Program-made: the position numbers and the translations under genes | Notes under the pieces: model-generated | Databases searched by the model: none | What the model saw: the letters and a program-made list of their open reading frames with translations, nothing else | What the model was told of the DNA's origin: nothing | NCBI RefSeq assembly: GCF_030865425.1 | Contig: NZ_JAVFCB010000001.1 | Span: forward strand, 173,482 to 237,481 | Reading direction: 5' to 3' | Length of the DNA stretch: 64,000 nt | DNA from: Microbacterium capsulatum | GTDB lineage: Bacteria > Actinomycetota > Actinomycetes > Actinomycetales > Microbacteriaceae | Shown: in pieces, positions 7,709-14,397 of the stretch | Layout: the number at the start of each line of letters is the position of its first letter | Position numbering within the stretch: the stretch's first letter is position 1

Positions 7709-8944
7709 GTGGGACGTGGCAAGGGCTGGGGATCCGTCGAGGGCAAGCCGAAGGCGTACCGGATCCGCTACACGGTCGCGGGGAAGAAGTACACAGGCGG
7801 CCGGACGTTCGCGACCATCGGCGACGCACGCGCCGCGCTCGCGAAGATTCACACGAGCGTGATGGACGGCACCTGGCAACCGCCCGCCGTCGTCAAGGCT
7901 GAGGCCGCGAAGGCACGGGCCGCGGAGGCTGCGCGTTCGGTCACAGTCGCCGAGGCATCCGAGAAGTGGCTCGCGTGGAAGGGCGCGGAGCACACGCGCC
8001 GGAGTGGCCGCGTCGTGCCCGGTCTCCGCGAGTCCACGATCATCACTTACCGGAGCCGGATCAAGGCGAACGCGCTCCCGTGGCTGACGCCGGACGGCGT
8101 GCCGTTCGGCGAGCTGGCTATCTCGGCCGTCACACAGGAGCACGTTGACGCGCTCGTGAAGTCGCTCCAGGCGAAGACCTCGCGCTACTCCGACAAGGGC
8201 AACGGCGTCGCGTCGTGGGTCGCGGCGAACCTCCGGCAGATGTTCGACGATGCCGTCTATCTCGGTTGGCTCGACGCGGTGCCGACCGTGCCGCAGCCGC
8301 TGCACACGGCCGTACGCGAGAAGGACGACCAAGACGACTACGTTGCAACGCGCGACGAGGTGGAGGTGCTGTACGAAGCTATGCCGGATCGGTGGCGGCT
8401 CGCGGTGTACCTCGGCGTGTGGTGTCAGCTCCGGCTCGGTGAGGTGCTGGGGCTCCGACGGCAGGATGTGAGGTGGACGAAAGGCGGCAAGCCCTCGGCG
8501 GCGAAGGACGCGGACGCGGCGACGCTGCTCGTCCGGACGCAGATCAGCACCAAGACCGGCAAGCGCGGGCCGCTGAAGACCAAGGCCTCGCGCCGTGATC
8601 TCGCGGTGCCCGCTCGGATGCTCGACGCGCTCCGTGGTCACCTCGGGAGCCACACCGAGCCGGGCTCCGGGTCGCCGATCCTCACGAGCGTGAGCGACCG
8701 TTCGGAGCCGTTGCCGTCATCGGTGCTCGACCGCACCTGGCGGAAGGTTCAGCGCGCGGTGATGGGCCGCGACGACTTCACGTTCCACGGTCTGCGCCAC
8801 ACGGGCCTGACCTTCTATGGCCAGCTCCCCGGCGTGACGTTCGCCGAGCTACAGAACCGCGTTGGGCACTCTGACCCGAAGGTGACCATGCGATACTTCC
8901 ACCCGTCGTCCGAGCGGGACCGCGAGTTGGCCGCGCTGCTCTGA
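7709..8944 (+). CDS. Tyrosine recombinase / phage-type integrase
   Basis: Catalyses integration and excision of the element at ssrA. The 411-residue protein has an N-terminal arm-binding region (AP2-like, about 10-55), a SAM-like core-binding domain (about 75-200) and a catalytic domain (about 205-411). The full catalytic set is present: R242 (QLRLGEVLGL), K292, H360-x-x-R363 (FHGLRHTGL), H387 (VGHSDP) and the nucleophile Y396 (MRYFH). GTG 7709 follows GAGGAGGGG with good spacing. It is intact, so mobility may be retained. Confidence 0.95.
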   Translation: MGRGKGWGSVEGKPKAYRIRYTVAGKKYTGGRTFATIGDARAALAKIHTSVMDGTWQPPAVVKAEAAKARAAEAARSVTVAEASEKWLAWKGAEHTRRSGRVVPGLRESTIITYRSRIKANALPWLTPDGVPFGELAISAVTQEHVDALVKSLQAKTSRYSDKGNGVASWVAANLRQMFDDAVYLGWLDAVPTVPQPLHTAVREKDDQDDYVATRDEVEVLYEAMPDRWRLAVYLGVWCQLRLGEVLGLRRQDVRWTKGGKPSAAKDADAATLLVRTQISTKTGKRGPLKTKASRRDLAVPARMLDALRGHLGSHTEPGSGSPILTSVSDRSEPLPSSVLDRTWRKVQRAVMGRDDFTFHGLRHTGLTFYGQLPGVTFAELQNRVGHSDPKVTMRYFHPSSERDRELAALL

Positions 8945-9312
8945 CGCGCCGCGCGGGGGAGATCTACCTCAGCGGCCCCGGCTCACGGAATCACGCGGCC
9001 GGGGCCGTCGTCGTGCTCGCCGACCGGCTATCCGGACGCCTATTCGTATCTCTGGCTGATCAGGGGGCATCCCCCTCTAAGGGTGTAAGTTGCCTGGTCA
9101 GACGGCAAATACGGTTTGCGCGGGCAGCTTGCCGCAGGATAGTGTGTCGGACAGAGACGCGGAGCCGTCGAATGCTTCCTTCCACCGGGCTGGCACCTCG
9201 GTGGCGACAGAACACGTGAGCCGCCACGGGCGCATTCTGCGCTGGCCGTGGCAAGGCAAGGAGACCCGGCCGCGGGTCGGCCCTTCCAGTCATTACGACT
9301 GAAGGAACCGAC
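8945..9312 (+). other. Non-coding leader region between integrase and excisionase-like gene
   Basis: This 368-bp gap holds no convincing gene. It contains a hairpin with 9-bp arms CGGCCCCGG (8973-8981) and CCGGGGCCG (8999-9007) just after the integrase stop, probably its terminator. A second hairpin is AGGGGG-CAT-CCCCCT (9062-9076). The rest looks like a long 5' leader for the following small gene, whose ribosome site is GAAGGAA before ATG 9313. Confidence 0.5.
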
Positions 9313-9510
9313 ATGGCTGTGAAGCCCAACACGAAGACCGCCACGGCGAAGCGCTGGGGCACGAAGGCTGACTATTGCGGCGCGTGGGGGATCGACCTCA
9401 CCACGCTGGACCGCCTGATCCGGGGCGGATACGTCGAGGCGGTGCGCCTCGGTCCGCGCATGATCCGCGTGAACCTCGACAGCGGCACGACGCCCATCGA
9501 GGTGATCTGA
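9313..9510 (+). CDS. Small excisionase-like HTH protein
   Basis: A 65-residue protein with a winged-helix fold of the excisionase/MerR type: ADYCGAWGIDLTTLDRLIRG as helix-turn-helix, followed by GYVEAVRLGPRMIRVN as the wing. Such proteins act as recombination directionality factors or as early repressors in integrative elements. GAAGGAAC precedes the ATG. It opens a run of overlapping small genes leading to the ATPase. A second excisionase-like gene exists at 12272, so which of them drives excision is unknown. Confidence 0.72.
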   Translation: MAVKPNTKTATAKRWGTKADYCGAWGIDLTTLDRLIRGGYVEAVRLGPRMIRVNLDSGTTPIEVI

Positions 9511-9513
9511 CCG

Positions 9514-9636
9514 ATGCGGGCAATGAGGAAGCCCGCCGAGCTGGGGCGGCTCGACGGGCTGGAGAACGACACGTCTACGGGCACCACGGTAGCGCTCGCA
9601 TCGCTGGCGGCGCGTACGGGCGGTGATCGCTCGTGA
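9514..9636 (+). CDS. 40-residue hypothetical protein
   Basis: A short frame starting ATGCGGGCAATG, 3 nt after the previous stop. Its TGA overlaps the GTG start of the next gene (GTGA at 9633-9636). Position between two tightly spaced genes and the overlap support translation, but the product (MRAMRKPAELGRLDGL at the start) has no recognisable domain. It may serve mainly to couple translation. Confidence 0.4.
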   Translation: MRAMRKPAELGRLDGLENDTSTGTTVALASLAARTGGDRS

Positions 9637-9833
9637 GCTGGGAACGTGACCACGGAGACTGTGACGCCCGCATTGCCGCGCTGGAAGCGCGGATCGCGGC
9701 TCTGCTGGAGGATCTGGAGGCGGCCGGTATCGCGGTGAGCGACGACGCGCACGGCGCCGCACAGAGCTACCGGCTCGTCAACGGCGTGCCGACGCCGGTT
9801 CCCCACCCGTGGGAGAACGGGGGCGCATGGTGA
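9633..9833 (+). CDS. 66-residue coiled-coil protein
   Basis: Residues 9-35 (CDARIAALEARIAALLEDLE) form a clear heptad coiled coil, followed by a Pro-rich tail. It starts at GTG overlapping the previous stop and overlaps the next gene by 7 nt. Small coiled-coil proteins of this kind are common next to replication genes of phages and integrative elements. No function can be assigned. Confidence 0.5.
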   Translation: MSWERDHGDCDARIAALEARIAALLEDLEAAGIAVSDDAHGAAQSYRLVNGVPTPVPHPWENGGAW

Positions 9834-11059
9834 AGACGAAGCAGGAGCTGGAGGAGCACCGGCGTCAGCGCCGCATGCTCATCGACGCGCCGGAAGAGTT
9901 CTGGAACGCGCGGCCGGTGCTCGCCGCGATCCGGGCGAACGCGATTCGGACACTCACGGCTCCCGAGGCGCTGCTCGGCGCGGTGCTCATGCGAGCGCTC
10001 GCCGTGGTGCCGTGGGAGGTCACCTATCGGTCATCGGTCGGCGTGCGTACCTCGCTGAACGCGGCCGCCGTGCTCTGTGGCAAGAGCGGCGGCGGGAAGA
10101 CCATGCTGGAGAGTGCCGCGCGTGAGGCGGTGACGTTCCCCGAGGAGCCGCGCGGGTTCTCGGCTGTGCGCTCCGGTGAGGCCGTCGTGGCGACGCTCGT
10201 CGGCTGGCAGAAGGGGGAAGACAAGCGGCCCTATCCGGGTTGGCTGCACGAGGACCACGCCGTCAGGGTGTACTTCGACGAGGTGGGCAAGCTGGCGCAG
10301 CTCGGCGGACGTCAGGGCTCGACGATCCTGGAGTACCTGAAAGAGGGAGTCAGCGGGTCCGATCTCGGCGGGCAGCGCTCGGACGGCACCGGCCTGACGG
10401 CAGCCGCGGGGGAGTACCGCGCCACGTTCACCGTGGCGGCGCAGCCGGAGCGCGCCGAGGTGCTGCTGAACGAGGACGCCGTGGCCGGAGGTCTGCCCGG
10501 CCGGTTCCTCTGGTTCTGGCTGCACACCGACGAGCGGCTGCCGGACGATCTCACGCCGGTGGAACCGTTCGCGGTGCCGTCGGTCGCGTGGGAGTTCGCG
10601 CTCGACGACGTGCCCGAGGTGGTCGCGCTGCCGGAGATGGACGCCGAGCACCGCGAGCACAAGCACCGCGCCAACCGGGGCGATGTGAGCGCCATCGATG
10701 GTCACTCGCTGCTCGTGCGCGTGAAGGTCGCCGTGGCGCTCATGGTGCTGGACGGCCGCGCTGCGCTCACCTCCGAGGACTGGATCCTCGCGAACGCCGT
10801 CATGGGGCACAGCGACCGCACTCGGGAGCGGATGCAGCAAGCCGAGACCGACCGCGCACGGCGTGCGACCGAGCGTCAGGCGGATCTCGCCGTGGCGCTG
10901 GAGGACCGCGCCGAGCGCCGTAAGGAACAGACCGTGCTCGACCGCATGGAGGTTCTGATGAAGGGCGGACTCACGTTCCCGCAAGCGCAGCAGAGGCTGA
11001 ACGGGAATCAGAAGACGATCCTCCGGGATCTGGTCGCGCGCGGGATGGTAACCGCGTGA
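9827..11059 (+). CDS. P-loop ATPase of primase/helicase type (DUF3987-like)
   Basis: A 410-residue protein with Walker A GKSGGGKT (85-92) and Walker B VYFDE (148-152). The downstream motif GGLPGRFLWFW is typical of the DUF3987/DUF3631 group of helicase-like ATPases found in phage and plasmid replication modules. The C-terminus (about 370-410) looks like a small winged helix. It probably loads or drives replication of the excised element. ATG 9827 is preferred to the in-frame start at 9809, since it lies at the end of the previous gene. It stops at the GTGA overlap with the next frame. Confidence 0.72.
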   Translation: MVKTKQELEEHRRQRRMLIDAPEEFWNARPVLAAIRANAIRTLTAPEALLGAVLMRALAVVPWEVTYRSSVGVRTSLNAAAVLCGKSGGGKTMLESAAREAVTFPEEPRGFSAVRSGEAVVATLVGWQKGEDKRPYPGWLHEDHAVRVYFDEVGKLAQLGGRQGSTILEYLKEGVSGSDLGGQRSDGTGLTAAAGEYRATFTVAAQPERAEVLLNEDAVAGGLPGRFLWFWLHTDERLPDDLTPVEPFAVPSVAWEFALDDVPEVVALPEMDAEHREHKHRANRGDVSAIDGHSLLVRVKVAVALMVLDGRAALTSEDWILANAVMGHSDRTRERMQQAETDRARRATERQADLAVALEDRAERRKEQTVLDRMEVLMKGGLTFPQAQQRLNGNQKTILRDLVARGMVTA

Positions 11060-11135
11060 TCGCCGAAATGCGCCGATCGGTGGCGGCGGAGGTGTGCTCT
11101 CCCGCGTCACCGGGCGGCGGCGGGATCCGGTCGCG

Positions 11136-11307
11136 GAACCGTCCTAGAACCGTCCTAGTAGGACGACGTTTCCCGCGGAAATACGCGAAAAGGACGCCAG
11201 GACGTTTCGTCCTGAGGGGGTCTCCTATCAACGACGGGATACCGCTCTCTTTCATGTATTTCCGGGAAAGGGATAGGGGGGTAGGACGTTTCGTCCTTTC
11301 GTCCTAC
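11136..11307 (+). repeat. Cluster of GTCCT/AGGAC direct and inverted repeats, candidate origin or operator array
   Basis: GAACCGTCCTA occurs twice back to back (11136-11146, 11147-11157). GTCCTA-G-TAGGAC follows as a palindrome (11152-11164). The 15-mer palindrome AGGACGTTTCGTCCT occurs identically at 11199-11213 and 11283-11297, 84 bp apart. A longer outer palindrome GTAGGACG/CGTCCTAC spans 11281-11307. The spacer is A/T-richer than its surroundings and contains a near inverted pair around GGAAATAC/GTATTTCC. It lies just downstream of the replication-type ATPase gene, the usual place for an iteron origin. Confidence 0.6.
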
Positions 11308-11364
11308 CGCAGCTCGTCGGCAGGGTCCGAGGACGGCCGAGCGGCGCGCTCGCCGCGGTGCGGG

Positions 11365-11571
11365 ATGCCCGGCCGCGCGTCCGACCCGCTCCCGGCATGG
11401 CGGAAGGACGGCAAGCCCCGAGCCCGAAACCGGTTCGCCGGGCCGTGTCACGTCTGCGGCCACTGGCTGGAGCCCGGCGAAGGGTGCCTAACGGGCGGGC
11501 CGGGGCGCTGGCTGATCGCGTGCGCGGAACGTCTGAGCCCGAATGGCAACGACACGCGAGGCCGATCATGA
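11365..11571 (+). CDS. Small zinc-finger-like protein (68 residues from the internal start)
   Basis: The C-terminal half has CHVCGHWLEPGEGC and a later cysteine (WLIACAE), a probable zinc ribbon. The open frame extends back to GTG 11056, which overlaps the ATPase stop and would give 171 residues. That extension reads straight through the palindrome cluster and is low-complexity, so the ATG at 11365 is preferred, with moderate doubt. The TGA overlaps the next gene's ATG (ATGA at 11568-11571), which supports this frame being translated. Confidence 0.5.
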   Translation: MPGRASDPLPAWRKDGKPRARNRFAGPCHVCGHWLEPGEGCLTGGPGRWLIACAERLSPNGNDTRGRS

Positions 11572-11996
11572 GCGCGGCTGTGGTCCGGCTCGATTCGTCG
11601 GCCGAGACCGTACTGGTCTGGTGTACGGAGTGCTCGTATCGCGTGCTGCTCCCCGCTGTGCGCCGCGCCGAGGCTGAACGGCTGAAGCACGAGCACACGC
11701 TCACCGAGGCGGCGACGCGGACGCGCGAGGGGCGACGGCCCCGCGGCCGACCGCTGATCGCACGGCGTGAGCCGGGGGAGCGGGATCGTCGCACGGCGGC
11801 GCTCCGTGACGCGCTGCTCCGGATCGTCGCCGACGAGAATGAGCCCATCGGCCGCGCGGTGATCGTCGCGCGCCTCGGGTGCCTCGGCGTCGAGTGGACG
11901 AGCGCCGCGCTCGCAAGACGGCTCCGCGAGCTTGTCGCGGACGGCGCGCTCGCCGCTGACGGTTACGGCCGCTGGATGACCTACCGCGCGCTCTGA
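11568..11996 (+). CDS. Hypothetical protein with Cys pair and C-terminal winged helix
   Basis: A 142-residue protein of unknown function. The N-terminal WCTECSYRVLL with a downstream histidine pair (KHEHTL) looks like a single zinc-binding site. The basic middle (RTREGRRPRGRP) could contact DNA or RNA. The last 70 residues (ALLRIVADENEPIGRAVIVARLG onward) resemble a winged helix. It starts within the previous stop codon (ATGA). Probably an element regulator. Confidence 0.55.
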   Translation: MSAAVVRLDSSAETVLVWCTECSYRVLLPAVRRAEAERLKHEHTLTEAATRTREGRRPRGRPLIARREPGERDRRTAALRDALLRIVADENEPIGRAVIVARLGCLGVEWTSAALARRLRELVADGALAADGYGRWMTYRAL

Positions 11997-12271
11997 CTGG
12001 CCCGCGGAGATTCGGTACAGCGAATGAGCGGGCCGGATCTCCGCGGATTCACGCGGCACGGCGTCCGTGGAGCGGCTATCCGCTGGCTAACGGTTCGGAG
12101 CCCGAGCGTTCCTGAGAGTTTCCCGATAGTCGCTCGCCGCGTACCCGCGACGCGCGGGCACACGCGGTCTTCTGCCCGCGGACACCCGATAACCGGGCCT
12201 CCCGAGCCCGGCGCGACGCGCCGCATACGGTCACCCATAGACGGACAGAGCCCGTCACGAAGGGAGACGAC
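11997..12271 (+). other. Intergenic region before the second small-gene operon
   Basis: No gene is convincing in these 275 bp. CCCGCGGAGAT (12001-12011) and ATCTCCGCGG (12037-12046) form an inverted pair that may terminate the first operon. A promoter for the following operon must lie in the remainder. The ribosome site GAAGGGAG precedes ATG 12272. Confidence 0.45.
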
Positions 12272-12460
12272 ATGACCGGGGAGCTGCTGACGTACAGCGG
12301 CGCAGCCCATCGGACGGGCCTCAGCGTCCGCACCCTGGAACGCGCCGTAGCGCGCGGCGAGCTGGAGGCCGTGCGCCTCGGGCGCTCGGTGCGCATCGAC
12401 CCGTCCAGTCTCGACGCATGGGCGCGCCCCACGGCGACGCGGGAAGGCCTGACGACGTGA
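12272..12460 (+). CDS. Excisionase / MerR-type HTH protein
   Basis: A 62-residue helix-turn-helix protein of the binding-domain excisionase family: LTYSGAAHRTGLSVRTLERA, then the wing GELEAVRLGRSVRIDPSSLDAW. It is closer to the family consensus than the protein at 9313 and is the better candidate for recombination directionality factor or operon regulator. A strong ribosome site GAAGGGAGACGAC precedes it. It leads a chain of seven further genes joined by 4-nt overlaps. Confidence 0.8.
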   Translation: MTGELLTYSGAAHRTGLSVRTLERAVARGELEAVRLGRSVRIDPSSLDAWARPTATREGLTT

Positions 12461-12717
12461 GCGCGCCCGAGGAGGTCGCCGAGCCGACGACGCGCGTCGT
12501 CGCATGGCGCGCCGATGAGACGGACCCGGCGAGCCCGCTCGTGATCGAGCTGCGGAGGCTCACCGATACCGAGGCGGCTGCTCTGCCGCTCGGCGAGATC
12601 GACGCGAGCGCACTGATCGCGCCGACCACACTGGGCGCGCTCGACTACGCGCTCTTTCAGGCGATGCGCTCGCCACAGACCACCGAGACCACCAACAGCA
12701 AGGAGACGAACCAATGA
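12457..12717 (+). CDS. 86-residue hypothetical protein
   Basis: Begins at GTG overlapping the previous stop (GTGA at 12457-12460); a longer frame from 12418 would overlap the excisionase more and is rejected. An acidic protein with the segment VIELRRLTDTEAAALPLGEIDA. No domain is recognised. It ends in ATGA with the next gene. Confidence 0.5.
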   Translation: MSAPEEVAEPTTRVVAWRADETDPASPLVIELRRLTDTEAAALPLGEIDASALIAPTTLGALDYALFQAMRSPQTTETTNSKETNQ

Positions 12718-13076
12718 CCGATCCGAACAACTACGCGACCTGCGACGGCGCGTGCAGCGAGAAGCGTCGCGACGTGAGGCCGCGCTACATGGCTGTGACG
12801 GACCTCTACGGGTCCACGGCGGAGACGCTCGACGTGCGCTTCCTCAACCTCTGCGACGAGTGCACGGCGAACCCCGGCCCCGGCTGCCGGGACATGACCG
12901 GCACGCTCGCCGACCCGACCGTCCGCGAGGCGCTGGGCGGTGCGCTCTTCGAGGAGGCGGTCAACTCGTGGGAGAAGTTCGGCCTCGTGCCCGGATCCGG
13001 TGGACGCCAGGCTCGTCCGGCGCTGCTGCCCGGGATCCGTGAGCGGATCGCTGAGCTGATGGGGGTGACGGCATGA
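12714..13076 (+). CDS. 120-residue cysteine-rich hypothetical protein
   Basis: The first 60 residues have ATCDGACSEK and, after about 34 residues, NLCDECTANPGPGC, a CxxxC plus CxxC layout suggesting one zinc site. The remainder is helical and ends in IRERIAELMGVTA. It starts in the previous stop codon (ATGA) and overlaps the next start in the same way. Function unknown. Confidence 0.55.
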   Translation: MTDPNNYATCDGACSEKRRDVRPRYMAVTDLYGSTAETLDVRFLNLCDECTANPGPGCRDMTGTLADPTVREALGGALFEEAVNSWEKFGLVPGSGGRQARPALLPGIRERIAELMGVTA

Positions 13077-13237
13077 TCGGAATCCCCGAGGAGATCGCCG
13101 AGGCCGACCGGATCCTTTCGCAGGCGCTCGGCGTGCCCGCCGCTCCGGGGCGGAACGAACAAGAGTCCGAGCAGGATCGCGACGCGCGGGTGCTCGCCGA
13201 GGCGATGGGCATCCAGGCCGAGGAGGCGAAGCCGTGA
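13073..13237 (+). CDS. 54-residue hypothetical protein
   Basis: Short acidic frame beginning MIGIPEEIAEADRILSQAL and ending EEAKP. It overlaps the genes on both sides by 4 nt (ATGA at 13073, GTGA at 13234). The coupling supports translation. Amphipathic helices are predicted by eye; no family is recognised. Confidence 0.5.
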   Translation: MIGIPEEIAEADRILSQALGVPAAPGRNEQESEQDRDARVLAEAMGIQAEEAKP

Positions 13238-13404
13238 CCGAGGAGACGCCCGCCGAGCCGCCGCGCGTCACGGTCTACGCGAATGGCGGGGCCGCGAGGC
13301 CGGTCGAGGCGCGCCAGCCGACGATCCCGCGCTGCTCGCCGTGGTGCTCGTGTTCGGTGTGCCAGGACTCCCGGGACCTCGAAGCCGGAAGGCCGCTCCG
13401 ATGA
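13234..13404 (+). CDS. 56-residue protein with Cys cluster
   Basis: Contains RCSPWCSCSVCQDS, four cysteines in ten residues, possibly a metal-binding knuckle. Starts GTG within the previous stop and stops within the next start (ATGA at 13401). No family recognised. Confidence 0.45.
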   Translation: MTEETPAEPPRVTVYANGGAARPVEARQPTIPRCSPWCSCSVCQDSRDLEAGRPLR

Positions 13405-13556
13405 GCGCGAGGAGTCACAGCCGAGACCGTCGCCGGGACAAGGCGCGCGAGGCGCGTCGCCGCAAGCTGGCCGGTCACTCGCTCGCCGCCGCGCTCGCGG
13501 AGCGGAGCCGTCTCAAGCGCGAGGCACGCCGTCATCGTGAGGAAGGCGCATCGTGA
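13401..13556 (+). CDS. 51-residue highly basic protein
   Basis: About one third Arg/Lys (SRDRRRDKAREARRRKLAG), so probably nucleic-acid binding. Four-nucleotide overlaps join it to both neighbours. A longer in-frame start at 13341 would lie inside the previous gene and is not used. Function unknown. Confidence 0.45.
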   Translation: MSARSHSRDRRRDKAREARRRKLAGHSLAAALAERSRLKREARRHREEGAS

Positions 13557-13966
13557 CCGGGACGCGCCGCGAGCGGCTGATGGGGGCGCTCATCGGTGGC
13601 AGCTCGGTCGCGGAGGCGGCGCGTGAGGTCGGCATCCCCCGCACGACGGCGCACCGCATGGTGCACGCCGACGACTTCGACGCCGAGTTGCGCGAGCACC
13701 GCGCCGACATCGTGAACAGTGCGATCATGGCCGCCACAGGCTCGGTGTCGCGCGCCGTACGTGTCCTGGACTCGATCATGATCGACGAGGCCGAGCCCTC
13801 CTCTGTGCGGGTCTCGGCGGCGCGTGCGCTGCTCCAAAGCGCGGGCGGCTGGGTCGCGATCATCGACACCGTTGAGCGCGTCGAGCGGCTGGAGCGTCTG
13901 CTCACGGATGCCGACGCGGCACGCGATCCGCTCGCCGCGGTCGGCACGGTACGGAGGTCGGCATGA
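13553..13966 (+). CDS. HTH protein resembling phage terminase small subunit
   Basis: A 137-residue protein. Residues 5-40 form a homeodomain-like helix-turn-helix (GSSVAEAAREVGIPRTTAHR). A helical region follows (about 40-105: DFDAELREHRADIVNSAIM, then SSVRVSAARALLQSAGGW) and then a short coiled coil (VERVERLERLL). This order matches small terminase-like proteins of phages and satellites, which redirect packaging. The similarity is by pattern only; a plain transcription factor is the alternative. It starts GTG in the previous stop. Confidence 0.6.
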   Translation: MTGTRRERLMGALIGGSSVAEAAREVGIPRTTAHRMVHADDFDAELREHRADIVNSAIMAATGSVSRAVRVLDSIMIDEAEPSSVRVSAARALLQSAGGWVAIIDTVERVERLERLLTDADAARDPLAAVGTVRRSA

Positions 13967-14196
13967 CCGTGGCTCGACGGCTGAGCGGCCTGGAGGAGAT
14001 GGGCGGCTCGGATCGCTCGATGCCGTTCCTGGTGATTCTCCGACCGCTCGACGGCGCGCACGTCGCGCGAGAGAGCTACTGGGGGAGGGATGCCGTCGAG
14101 CGCGACGTGCCCGACCTGGACGCCTACCTCGCCGCGCTCCCGGCTGACGTGCCCGTCGTGATCGACGATCTCGGAGCGCGCGACACGCCCGAATAG
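13963..14196 (+). CDS. 77-residue hypothetical protein, last gene of the element
   Basis: Starts ATGA over the previous stop. Acidic protein with FLVILRPLDGAHVARESYW and an Asp-rich tail (VVIDDLGARDTPE). No domain recognised. It is the last gene before the right attachment site, 65 bp away. Confidence 0.5.
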   Translation: MTVARRLSGLEEMGGSDRSMPFLVILRPLDGAHVARESYWGRDAVERDVPDLDAYLAALPADVPVVIDDLGARDTPE

Positions 14197-14260
14197 GCAG
14201 AAAATAGACGGATTCGTCCGTTCGAACAGGAAAACACCTGATCAGAGACGGAGCATCCGA

Positions 14261-14279
14261 GATTCCCCCCAGCTCCACA
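14261..14279 (+). repeat. attR: right 19-bp copy of attachment core
   Basis: GATTCCCCCCAGCTCCACA identical to 7512-7530. To its left is element DNA unlike tmRNA; to its right is host DNA leading to the probable original ssrA terminator. It marks the right end of the element. Confidence 0.9.
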
Positions 14280-14322
14280 TCGAGCTCTGCTCGTCAGAAC
14301 CGCGCCGCTGTCGCTGTGAAAG

Positions 14323-14363
14323 GTCCGCCTCCCCGGGGTATCCCGGTGGAGGCGGACTTTTTT
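14323..14363 (+). terminator. Probable original ssrA terminator, displaced
   Basis: Arms GTCCGCCTCC (14323-14332) and GGAGGCGGAC (14348-14357) are followed by six T residues. It reads in the ssrA direction, lies 44 nt after attR, and has no other gene on its strand to serve. Before integration it would have stood about 45 nt beyond the tmRNA end. Confidence 0.8.
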
Positions 14364-14397
14364 CGTCGCTCTGATCCCGCGCGGGGCCGCGGTGCGG

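Larger units (their letters stand above)
7531..14260 (+). mobile_element. 6.7-kb integrative element in ssrA, satellite-like
   Basis: The DNA between the two 19-bp core copies holds a tyrosine integrase, two excisionase-like proteins, a P-loop primase/helicase-type ATPase, a palindrome cluster that may be an origin, and about a dozen very small, tightly coupled genes. One encodes an HTH protein resembling phage terminase small subunits. All genes point the same way. No capsid, tail, lysis, relaxase or FtsK-type transfer gene is present, so it is not a complete prophage or conjugative element. A phage-satellite or mobilised integrative element is the best reading. Integration leaves tmRNA intact. 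Confidence 0.85.

Noticed and set aside
9040..9762. A minus-strand frame of 240 codons across the element's leader and small genes
   Set aside because: No ribosome site, Arg/Pro-rich shadow composition, and antisense to a run of coupled plus-strand genes.
11056..11364. N-terminal extension of the zinc-finger protein from GTG 11056
   Set aside because: It overlaps the ATPase stop neatly, but it reads through the palindrome cluster and is low-complexity. The internal start at 11365 was preferred, with some doubt.
7531..14260. Classification as an ordinary prophage remnant or conjugative AICE
   Set aside because: There are no structural, lysis, relaxase or FtsK/Tra-type genes, and the genes present are intact and tightly coupled, unlike a decaying remnant.
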